Positions 19,406 to 28,000 of a stretch of DNA of 38,908 nucleotides are shown piece after piece. Numbering within the stretch: position 1 is the first letter of the stretch; the number at the start of each line of letters is the position of its first letter. Made by a program: the position numbers and the translations under genes. The DNA is from Gemmatimonadales bacterium. Its GTDB lineage: Bacteria > Gemmatimonadota > Gemmatimonadetes > Longimicrobiales > Gaopeijiaceae. The stretch is taken from the NCBI GenBank assembly GCA_007695195.1, contig REEG01000127.1, positions 1 to 38,908 on the forward strand, given 5' to 3'. The notes below the pieces were generated by a model. It did not search any database, was not told where the DNA came from, and worked only from the letters and a program-made list of their open reading frames with translations.

Positions 19406-20362
19406 ATGCCAGATCCAATAGCAACCATCCGTACCGCTCTCATCCTGATTCCATTCATGGCGATGATCTCGCCGCCTCCCTCCCTCGCGGCCCAGGAGGC
19501 ACTGGCCGAGGCGCTCCTGCGGGTCGAGTATGCCTTGGCCGAGCGACCTCCGCAGGCGGAGGAGGTAGCGGAACTCAACCAGCGCTTCGATCGGGCCACC
19601 CTGGCCTTCTTCGCGGGACAGCAGGAGGCCGTGCTCCAGGCCATGGACGAACTGGCGGCCCGGATCGAGCCCGACGAGGGTGTCCGCGCTGGTCAGGCCG
19701 AGCGGGCACGGGCGACGGTGGAGGCGCTCCCGGCGCGGGGCCGGACGCTGGATCGACCCACGCCTCTCCCCTACCGGCTCCACTGGCCTGAGCTGGAGGA
19801 AGGGGATCGATGGGCGGGGCCCCTTCCCGTGGTGGTGGCACTCCACGGCGCCGGGGGCAACGAACACATGTTCCTGGAGGCCTACGGCGCCGGGCGTCTG
19901 CCGGCGCTGGCCGATGCGCTGGGCTTCGTGGTGATCTCCCCCTCCACACCGGCCATGGCGGCGGACCCTGGTGCGTTGGGGGCGCTCCTGGACGCAGCCG
20001 CCGAGGAGGGGGCCATCGACCGGGACCGGGTCTACCTGGTGGGCCACTCCATGGGGGCGGGAGCCGCCTGGAGTCTGGCCACCCGGCAGCCCGACGCCAT
20101 TCGGGCCGTAGCCTGTATCGCCGGCCCCTGTGGTGGCGGTGTTCCAGCCGGGACCGGGGCGACCCTGCCCCCGCTTCTAGCCGTTGCCGGAGGGCTCGAC
20201 CCACTGGCGGCCCCGGACCGGATGCAGGCGGCGGCAGAGGCCGGGCGACGTGAGGGGGTCCAGGTGGATCTCCGTGTCATGGACACGCAGGGCCACACAC
20301 TCATCGTCGGCGCCGTGTTGGACGAGGTGATGACCTGGCTGCTGGAACGGGTTCCCCACTGA
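19406..20362 (+). CDS. secreted alpha/beta hydrolase (esterase/PHB-depolymerase-like)
   Basis: A 318-residue exported protein with signal peptide (to about residue 29, SLAAQ). A helical region (30-110) precedes the alpha/beta hydrolase domain. Visible features are the oxyanion strand VVALHGAGGNEHMF (about 143-156), the nucleophile elbow VGHSMGAGA (Ser215), the acid AGGLDP (Asp265) and the base TQGHT (His297), a complete triad. The closest look is the LpqC/PHB-depolymerase type of esterase. It acts outside the cytoplasm; substrate unknown. No ribosome site is evident just before the ATG, so the start is moderately sure. It converges on the D-aminoacylase-like gene, 75 bases away. Confidence 0.85.
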   Translation: MPDPIATIRTALILIPFMAMISPPPSLAAQEALAEALLRVEYALAERPPQAEEVAELNQRFDRATLAFFAGQQEAVLQAMDELAARIEPDEGVRAGQAERARATVEALPARGRTLDRPTPLPYRLHWPELEEGDRWAGPLPVVVALHGAGGNEHMFLEAYGAGRLPALADALGFVVISPSTPAMAADPGALGALLDAAAEEGAIDRDRVYLVGHSMGAGAAWSLATRQPDAIRAVACIAGPCGGGVPAGTGATLPPLLAVAGGLDPLAAPDRMQAAAEAGRREGVQVDLRVMDTQGHTLIVGAVLDEVMTWLLERVPH

Positions 20363-20387
20363 TCTGGATGGTGGACGGACGAGGGCA

Positions 20388-20434
20388 GGGATGGCGGGGC
20401 GATGAGAGGATCGGGGTCCTTCACGCGCCATCCC
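20388..20434. terminator. possible hairpin between convergent genes
   Basis: GGGATGGCG (20388-20396) and CGCCATCCC (20426-20434) can pair over nine bases around a 29-base loop, in the spacer between two convergent genes. There is no T-run, so intrinsic termination is doubtful. Confidence 0.3.
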
Positions 20435-20437
20435 CCA

Positions 20438-22069
20438 TCAGTGCTCCCCGCTCCCGGGAGGCCGCTGACGGAGGGGTAGCCCAGCATGCCCGGCCTCCGA
20501 CGGGGCCCCATCGGTCCACGCCGGCACCCCGTTCACCCAGACCCGGCGCATCCCTTCGGCCAACCGGTGGGGGTTCTGGAAATCGGCCCGGTCCCGGACC
20601 TCCCCCGGGTCGAAGGCGGCGATGTCGGCGGCCCACCCTTCCTCCAACCGGCCCCGGGGGACCTCCACCCGCTCCGGGTCATCCAGCCTCAGGATGCGGG
20701 CGGTGAGCCCTGTCATCTTCCGCACCGCCTCTTCCAGCGGCAGGAGTTCCTCGTCCACCACATAGCGACGGATGACCAGGGGAAACGATCCGTAGCCCCG
20801 AGGGTGGCGCATGGTGGGGCTCCCGTCCGAGCCCACCACCACGAAAGGGTCGGCCAGGAAGGTGGTCATGACCTCTTCGTTCATGACGAAGTAGGCGGCG
20901 GTGGCACCGCCGGGACCCAGCTCCACCAGGAGGTCCTCGAATAGCCGGTCCTCCACGGCGGCGGCCTGGGCCAGCGTCATCCCCGCCCAGGGGCCGGAGC
21001 CGAAGAGGGTGGCTTCGGGGCCGTTGCGGCCTTCCACACGCTCCCGGAGATGGGTGGCCAGTTCGTCCCGGCGGTTCGCCACCACCCGGTCGTAGTCGTG
21101 AGGCGGGCGGGCCCACTCCGGGAAGAGGATGGACAGACCGGTGAAGGAGGCGGTGTACGGGTAGACGTCGCCGGTGGCCTCCACGCCCGACTCCCGCGCC
21201 GCCGCCAACGCGTCCAGCATGCGCCGCGCCTGGTCCGGGTCGTTCCCCAACACCGATTTCATGTGGGAGACGTGCACCCGGGCGCCGGAGAGGCGGCCCT
21301 GTTCCAGAAGCTCGTCCAGGGAGTCCTCAACCTGGTCGACGTCCTCGTTTCGCATGTGGCTCATCACCACGCCGTCCCGGTCCGCCACCGGCCGGGCGAT
21401 GGCCACCAGTTCGTCCATCCCGGCCCGGACCCCGGGATCGTACTCGAGGCCCAGGGAGAGGCCGAAGGCGCCCTCGTCCAGCGCCACTTCCGCCAGCTCG
21501 GCCATGCGCTGAAGACCGGCCGCGTCAGGCTCGCCGAACTCGACCCCCGCCGCCATCCGGATGGTGTTGTGGCCCGTGAGCCACGCCACATTCACAGCCG
21601 GCGGTGTCAACTCCAGCTCCCGGATCAGGGCCGGCATGTCGGCGGGTCTCGGACTGGAGCCGTCCTGCCCCAGCACGATGGTGGTCACCCCCTGGGCGAG
21701 GAAGTTGGGAAAGCCCGGTGTCTCGGTGGGATCGCCGTGGGCGTGGGCGTCGATGAAGCCCGGGGTGACAGTGAGGCCGCGCGCGTCGAAGCTGTCCAGC
21801 ACCGTCACGGTGTCGGCATCCACCGTCCCCACATGGACGATGAGGCCGTCCCGGATCAAGAGGTCGCCGGCGCGGGGGGGTGCGCCGGACCCGTCGATGA
21901 GGGTGCCTCCCCGGATCAGGAGATCGAAGGGGACCGTGGACTCCACGGGCAGGACGTCCGGCCGTGCCTGGTCGTCGCCGGGTTCGGGATCCGGTCGGTC
22001 CGGGGCACAGGCGGCGGCCAGGAGGAAGACGAGAACGGCGGGGAGGATTCGGAGCGAAGAAGAGGGCAC
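20438..22069 (-). CDS. D-aminoacylase/N-acyl-D-amino-acid deacylase-like amidohydrolase lipoprotein
   Basis: A 543-residue lipoprotein (lipobox LAAAC, Cys21) of the metal-dependent amidohydrolase superfamily. Domain marks: RGGTLIDGSGAPPRAGDLLIRDG N-terminal beta domain, metal motif GFIDAHAHGD (His109, His111), GLSLGLEYDPG, VMSHMRNEDVDQVEDSLDELL, VHVSHMKS, and GSDGSPTMRHPRGYGSFPLVIRRYV, all characteristic of N-acyl-D-amino-acid deacylases. The family releases D-amino acids (or iso-peptides) from acylated forms; here it would work in the periplasm or outer membrane. The usual NCG motif after the HxH is LGQDGSS, so the cysteine metal ligand of classical D-aminoacylase is not at that place. The start is GTG; no ATG fits the signal peptide. 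Confidence 0.85.
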   Translation of the reverse strand: MPSSSLRILPAVLVFLLAAACAPDRPDPEPGDDQARPDVLPVESTVPFDLLIRGGTLIDGSGAPPRAGDLLIRDGLIVHVGTVDADTVTVLDSFDARGLTVTPGFIDAHAHGDPTETPGFPNFLAQGVTTIVLGQDGSSPRPADMPALIRELELTPPAVNVAWLTGHNTIRMAAGVEFGEPDAAGLQRMAELAEVALDEGAFGLSLGLEYDPGVRAGMDELVAIARPVADRDGVVMSHMRNEDVDQVEDSLDELLEQGRLSGARVHVSHMKSVLGNDPDQARRMLDALAAARESGVEATGDVYPYTASFTGLSILFPEWARPPHDYDRVVANRRDELATHLRERVEGRNGPEATLFGSGPWAGMTLAQAAAVEDRLFEDLLVELGPGGATAAYFVMNEEVMTTFLADPFVVVGSDGSPTMRHPRGYGSFPLVIRRYVVDEELLPLEEAVRKMTGLTARILRLDDPERVEVPRGRLEEGWAADIAAFDPGEVRDRADFQNPHRLAEGMRRVWVNGVPAWTDGAPSEAGHAGLPLRQRPPGSGEH

Positions 22070-22231
22070 GGGTCGACTCGCGATGGGGCGGACGGGGATG
22101 AGATTGAGAGATAGGGGCGAGAGGTCGGGGTGGGAAGGGCGGTCGATGCCAGGGAGGGAGGTGAAACCCCGCAGGCCCCATCGGTAGTATATTCCTTCTG
22201 ACGCTCACCCCAGTCAGGAGGCCTATCCTTC

Positions 22232-23005
22232 ATGTCATCGCCCATCTGGACCTTGTCGACAGCCCTGGTGCTGGCCGGATCGCTCGTGCTCACCTCCGCC
22301 GTCGAGGCGCAGGAGCGCACCCACACGACGGTGCAACCCGGTGCCCCGGGTGAGGCCGGCCGGACGCTGAGCCCGGACGACCTGCGTCCCCCGGAGCGGG
22401 ACAGCTATACCGAGGCGGATGTGCGGTTCATGCAGGACATGATCCACCATCACGAGCAGGCCCTCATCATGTCCCGCATGGTGCCGGAGCGCTCGGCGCG
22501 CCATGACGTCCGGACCCTGGCCGAGAAGATCGAGCGGGCCCAGGGCGATGAGATCTGGGCCATGGTCCGTTGGCTCCAACTCCGGGGCGAGGAGGTCCCG
22601 CCCCTCTCCGTGGAGTTGGACGTTCCGGATCGGGATCATGATCACGGCCATGAGGATCATGGGGCGCACCATCACCACCACCACGATCATCACCACCCTC
22701 ACGGGGATCCCGACGACCACGATCCCCATGCCCACCATCACGGCCATGACCACGAGATGATGGCGGGCATGCTCACCGACGAGGAGTTGGCGCAGCTCGA
22801 GGCGGCGCGGGGCGAAGAGTTCGACCGCCTCTTCCTCGAGTTCATGATCTATCACCATGAGGGAGCGATCCTTATGGTGAATGAACTCTTCGGATCACCG
22901 GGGGGAGCGCGGGGGAGCGACATGTTCGAGTTTGCCACCCACGTGGCCAACGACCAGCAGGACGAGATCGCCCGGATGCGAGCCATGCTCGCCGATGACC
23001 GCTGA
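22232..23005 (+). CDS. exported DUF305 protein with a long His-rich insert
   Basis: A 257-residue protein with signal peptide (to about VEAQ, residue 27). DUF305 proteins are periplasmic ferritin-like four-helix proteins, some linked to copper tolerance. The two DUF305 half-motifs are FMQDMIHHHEQALIMSRM (66-83) and FLEFMIYHHEGAILMVNEL (201-219). Between them, residues 136-174 hold 21 histidines with Asp and Gly, a stretch made for metal binding. The ATG has AGGAGG about ten bases upstream. It is followed 67 bases later by an LVIVD-propeller gene on the same strand. A metal (copper, zinc or nickel) binding role is inferred, not shown. Confidence 0.9.
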   Translation: MSSPIWTLSTALVLAGSLVLTSAVEAQERTHTTVQPGAPGEAGRTLSPDDLRPPERDSYTEADVRFMQDMIHHHEQALIMSRMVPERSARHDVRTLAEKIERAQGDEIWAMVRWLQLRGEEVPPLSVELDVPDRDHDHGHEDHGAHHHHHHDHHHPHGDPDDHDPHAHHHGHDHEMMAGMLTDEELAQLEAARGEEFDRLFLEFMIYHHEGAILMVNELFGSPGGARGSDMFEFATHVANDQQDEIARMRAMLADDR

Positions 23006-23072
23006 GGCCTCGGCAGGCGTGGGAACGCCATCCATCACACCACCAGGACAATCAGACAGGAGAAGAACCGGT

Positions 23073-24902
23073 ATGACGTCGACACTTCGTAGTGGGGTAT
23101 GGGGCCGGGGTCGGCACCTGGGGCTCATGGGCGGCGCCCTGGCGGCGGCGCTGGTCCTGGGCGCTCCGGGCGCGTCGGCCCAGGACTTCACCCTGGGCGG
23201 CGACGATGATCCCCGGGTGGGACTGGGAGCCGGATGGTTCGATGCGGAGGAGGCGGCCTGGAACATGGACCTCCTCCTCAACCTTCCCCGTCCGGACGGC
23301 TTCTATGATCCCGACGATCCCGGCGCGTTCCCCTTCGCCAACACTGACCTGGCCTTCCAGGAGAATCTGGTCTATGTGGGGAATTACCACGGGATCCAGA
23401 TCTACGACATCACCGATCCCACCCGTCCCGTCCTCCGTACCACCATCGTGTGCCCGGGTGGGCAGGGGGACGTCTCGGTCTACGGGAATCTGGTCTTCAT
23501 GTCGGCGCAGGAGCCCCGGGGTCGCATCGACTGCGGCACCCAGGGAACGCTGGACGGCCCGGTGGACCCGGAGCGGTTCCGGGGTGTCCGGATCTTCGAC
23601 GTGAGTGATCTGGACAACCCGGTGCAGGTGGCGGCGGTCCAGACCTGCCGGGGGTCCCACACCCACACCCTGGTAGACGATCTGAACGACCCCAACATGC
23701 TCTACGTCTACAATTCCGGCACCAGCGCGTCCCGGTCCGGTGACGAGATGGCCGGGTGCGTGGATGACCGGGATCCGCTGAACCCCAATACGGCCTACTG
23801 GAGCATCGACGTCATCGAGGTGCCGCTCAGCGCACCTCAGAACGCCCGGCTGGTCTCGTCGCCCCGGATCTTTGCCGATGCCGAGACGGGGCGCATCGAC
23901 GGGCTCTTCCAGGGTGGGGACCACGGAGACGCCACCCAGACCACCCGGCCCACCGACCGGTGCCACGACATCACGGCCTACCCGGAGTTGGGGCTGGCCC
24001 TGGGAGCGTGCTCCGGGAACGGGATCCTGCTGGACATCTCGAACCCCCGGGAGCCGGTGCGGATCGATGAGGTCATCGACCCCAACTTCGCCTTCTGGCA
24101 TTCGGCGACGTTCAATAACGACGGCACCACGGTGATCTTCACCGACGAGTGGGGAGGCGGCACCCAGCCCCGCTGCCGCGCCGAGGACCGGTACGAGTGG
24201 GGCGCCAACACCATCTTCACCCTCTCCAACGGCCGCATGAGCCACGCCAGCTACTTCAAGATGCCGGCGGCCCAGACCAGCACCGAGAACTGTGTGGCCC
24301 ACAACGGCTCGCTGGTGCCGGTGCCGGGGCGCGACATCAAGGTGCAGGCCTGGTACCAGGGCGGGGTGTCCGTCTTCGACTTCACCGACGCCCACAACCC
24401 GCAGGAGATCGCCTTCTTCGACCGGGGCCCCATCGACGCTGAGGAGCTGTACCTGGCCGGCTACTGGGGGACGTACTGGCACAACGGGTACATCTACGGG
24501 TCCGAGATCTCCCGCGGGCTCGACGTCCTGGAACTGACCGCCAGTGAGTGGCTGACCGAGAACGAGCTGGAGGCGGCGCGTCTGGTGCACTTTGAGGAGT
24601 TCAACCCCCAGCACCAGCCGCGCATCGTCTGGCCTGCCCACTTCGCCGTGGCCCGGGCGCTCCATGACCAGTTGGTGCGTCATGAGGGTGTGTCTTCGGC
24701 GCGGGCGTCGGAGATCTCCTCGGAGCTGGCCCGTCTCGAGGCCATGCCGGCGGGGTCGGAGCGGTCCTCTGCGCTGGCCGATCTGGCCATTGCCCTCTGG
24801 GATGACGCCCGGCGGGCAGACCACGGACAGGCCCAGGGTGACGTGGAGCGGATCCGGCGTCTGGCCGGCGCGGTGCTGGACCTGGCCGCTGAGGGGCGCT
24901 GA
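23073..24902 (+). CDS. exported LVIVD-repeat beta-propeller protein
   Basis: A 609-residue protein with signal peptide ending ASAQ (about residue 37) and LVIVD-type blades: GIQIYDITDPTRPVLRTT, GVRIFDVSDLDNPVQVAA, GILLDISNPREPVRIDEV and GVSVFDFTDAHNPQEIAFF. At least eight cysteines are spread over the propeller (CPGG, DCGT, TCRG, GCVD, RCHD, ACSG, RCRA, NCVA), which suits disulfide bonds outside the cytoplasm. The last 100 or so residues are helical (ASEISSELARLEAMPAGSERSSALADLA). AGGAGA lies ten bases before the ATG. It forms a probable two-gene operon with DUF305 and ends at a strong terminator. Related propellers occur at 7569-13095. Function unknown. Confidence 0.85.
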   Translation: MTSTLRSGVWGRGRHLGLMGGALAAALVLGAPGASAQDFTLGGDDDPRVGLGAGWFDAEEAAWNMDLLLNLPRPDGFYDPDDPGAFPFANTDLAFQENLVYVGNYHGIQIYDITDPTRPVLRTTIVCPGGQGDVSVYGNLVFMSAQEPRGRIDCGTQGTLDGPVDPERFRGVRIFDVSDLDNPVQVAAVQTCRGSHTHTLVDDLNDPNMLYVYNSGTSASRSGDEMAGCVDDRDPLNPNTAYWSIDVIEVPLSAPQNARLVSSPRIFADAETGRIDGLFQGGDHGDATQTTRPTDRCHDITAYPELGLALGACSGNGILLDISNPREPVRIDEVIDPNFAFWHSATFNNDGTTVIFTDEWGGGTQPRCRAEDRYEWGANTIFTLSNGRMSHASYFKMPAAQTSTENCVAHNGSLVPVPGRDIKVQAWYQGGVSVFDFTDAHNPQEIAFFDRGPIDAEELYLAGYWGTYWHNGYIYGSEISRGLDVLELTASEWLTENELEAARLVHFEEFNPQHQPRIVWPAHFAVARALHDQLVRHEGVSSARASEISSELARLEAMPAGSERSSALADLAIALWDDARRADHGQAQGDVERIRRLAGAVLDLAAEGR

Positions 24903-24988
24903 GGCCCCGCGTCCATGACGCGGTGACCGGGGAGGCCGGTTCGGGCGTGCGCACTCCCTGCGCCTGAACCCGGCTTCCCACGAACGAG

Positions 24989-25028
24989 AAAGGGGCGGTT
25001 CCCGGTACGTACGGGAACCGCCCCTTTT
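24989..25028. terminator. bidirectional terminator
   Basis: A perfect 16-bp stem (24989-25004 with 25012-25027) around a 7-base loop, with AAA before and TTTT after. It sits between the convergent propeller and receptor genes and can end transcription from both sides. Confidence 0.95.
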
Positions 25029-25045
25029 GCCTTCTCCCCGCTGAC

Positions 25046-28000
25046 TTATCCCTGCCCCGGGCGGCGGCGCACCGGAGCGTCCGGACCGCCCCGCTGCCCT
25101 CCTCCCCACCCCTGCCGGAGCTGCGGGGGTACCCGCTCCCACTGCTCGGGCGAGAGCACGCCCTGCACCCGTGTCATGGCCGCCTGCATCTCCTGGCGTC
25201 CTTCCTGAAGTTCGGGCTGCAGTTCCTGGAAGAGGGCTACGGCATCCTCCGGGGCCACTCCGTCGAACCGCTGACCCAACCGTTCGCGGCGGTTGTCCAG
25301 GAGCTCCTGGAGCTCGGACGAGATGACCTGGATCTGCTGGGTCTGCTCGGCGGAGAGGCCCAGGTCGTCTTCCAGCTCCAGGAGGACCTGCACCGGGTTG
25401 GCCAGGGACCGGTCCAGCAGGGTGAGGGGGTTCACTCCCGCCGCCCCCAACATGGCGGCGAGCCCGCCGCCCCGTGCCTGGCCCTCGGCTCCCGGCGCCC
25501 CGCCCGGGCGGCCTTCCTGACCACCCTCCGCCATGGCTGCGGCAATACGCTCCCGGATGGCGGCCATGTCGGCGCCGCCCATTCCCCCCCGGCCGCCGGC
25601 CCAGCCTCCGCCCCCGCCGAAGCCCCGGCTGGTCCCGCCCCGGACCTGACCCAGAGCGACCCGCGCCGAGATGGTGAGCCCGAAGGGCGCGCGGAGCGCA
25701 TTGGCCCCCCGGCGACTCTGGCCAAACGCCTCATTCACCTCGTAGTTGAAGGCCCCGCGATCCACATCGAACCCGGTAACCCGGAGCAGCACGGGCTCGG
25801 CCCGCGCCCCGTCACCCCACCCCCGCATGTTCTCGCTCCCGTTCACCAACTGATCCATTCCGGTGAGGATGTTCACCGCATCCACCGAGATGGTCATGCG
25901 GCGATCGAGGCGGGGAAGCTCCGGTCGGAAGCCGATGCGAGCGCTCAGCGACTGGGTCCACCCATTCCGGCAACTGTTCCGCCCCGCCACTCCACCCATC
26001 TGGTCGGTGAGGCACTCCACGATCCTGGACGGAGCGGTGGCCAGGAGCGTCTCCATCCCCAGCGCCACGCTGGGATCCGAAGCCAGAGTCGGGTCGAAGA
26101 CGAAGGCCCGGTCGTTTCGCAGGCCGTCGCCGTTCATATCCCGGTCTACCAGCGGTGTGAAGGGGGTGCCCGACGACAGCCGTCCGGACACCGACACCTC
26201 GAGGCTGGGACGAAGAGCCCGGGAGACGTTCAGGTTGACGGTGTGGCGCCGGTCGTTGGCCGAGGGTGCCCAGTCGCGCTGGTTGGGGTTTCCGGCGGTG
26301 GGCGCGAAGAGGCTTCCTCCCCCACCCCCGGCGAAGCGCCCGGTCCCACCCCCGGCCGACCCCTCATCCCGGCTCCAGCCCAGGGTGTAGGAGGCCACCA
26401 CCCGCGTGTCGGCGCCCAGGGAGCCAAACGCCTGAGCCGAGACCTGGTGCGACGACGACCGCAGGTCCGTCATGACTTCAAGGACATTGCCGAATTCGGG
26501 ATCCAGCCGCGACGGCACCGACGACACGGCGCCGGTCCGGGTCGAGATGGCCGAGGGGTCGCCGAAGAAGGGTCGCCCTTCGTCGGCCAGGATGAAGAAG
26601 CGCTCCTCGTCCAGGTTCAGATCCTGGGCGCCCCAGAGGCCGAAGCCCCGGGACCAGGTGTAGCGGACGTTGATGGGCAGAAGGTCCCGGACCCGCGTCC
26701 GGTATCCCAGATCGGCCCGGAGGGATGCCGGAAGGCTCGGGGACGTTCCCAGGAGCGTCACATCCGGCGCCCGGGTCGAGAAGGCCGGGGGCAGCCCCGT
26801 TCCACCGTCGGCGCAGAGCTCCGGAACGCCCGACGGATCGCCGGAGAGGGCGCGCCAGTCCGGGATGGGCACCGCGTCCCCGATGCAGATGAGTTGCTGC
26901 TCCGCCGAGGGAAGACCGGTCTGGCGGAAGGCCTGGTTGAACACCTGTACCGGCGCCCGCCCGGCGAAGACACCGATGCCGCCGGAGAGGGTGCGTCCCA
27001 TCCCGGGGATGGGCGGTCCATCGCCGCTCCGGGAGAGCTGGTAGTTGAAGCCGATCCGCGGACTCAGCATGGAGGCCCCGGCCCTCACATCGGTGCGCCG
27101 GCCGAAAGCTTCGTCCACCGCCGGATTGTACTCGGGGCGCGCCTCGAGGCCGGAATAGTCCCAGCGCACGCCCATGGTGAGCTCAAGGGGCTGACTCACC
27201 CGCCACGTATCCCCCACGAAGAACCCGAGGTCGGTACGGGTGGTGGTGAACTCGGTTCCGGTGAGGGCCCGCTGGAACCGGTCCGGCAGGTTCGCCTCGA
27301 AGTCTTCCAACGACGCGTAGCTATACGAACCGAAGAGGTTGGTACTGGACTGGCTCACCGTCTCCTGGCGCTGCACGGCCGCTCCCACCTTGAGCCGGTG
27401 GATCTGCGAGCCCACGGGCTGCAGGAAGGTGAGTTCGTTGGAGAGTTGCAGGTCGGTGGAGCGGAGGTCCGACGGCATCCCCCGATTTCCCCCGAAGGTG
27501 AGGGTCCGGGCCTCCCGGGTTCCGTCGTCCCACTCCGAGGTCACCCGCACCCGTCCCTCGGGCATCTCGGTGAAGGGAAGGGTGGCGTTGGTGGTCCGAC
27601 CCGCCGAGGCGGTGAGTCGGTGGGTCCAGGTGGTGCGGAACCGCGAGTTCAGGGTGACGGCGGCCAGAAGGGAGTTGCGCTCCGTGTCTCCGCCCCGCTC
27701 GGCCAGATCCAGGGGGCTGATCCGTGTGCTGTCCTGGTCCGCCAGGTTCACATTGAAGCGAGAGGTGAGGCTGTGGGACGAGGTGGAGCCCTGCTGGATG
27801 TTCCAGTCCAGTCGGCCCGACAGGCGCAGGTCGTCGGAGACCTGGCTGTAGGGACCGGTCAGGCCCACGGGGGCCAGTGCTCGCTCGCCGCCCAGGATAT
27901 CCAGGAAGCGAAGGATGGAGTCGGGGGCCACCCCGGATCGCTGGGCGGCGAGAGGGTCCGATCCGTCCAGGGCGAAGCGCTGGTTCCGGTTCCGCCCCGC

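Noticed and set aside
23052-25142. 696-codon open frame on the minus strand
   Set aside because: Antisense shadow of the LVIVD propeller gene, and it runs through a strong terminator.
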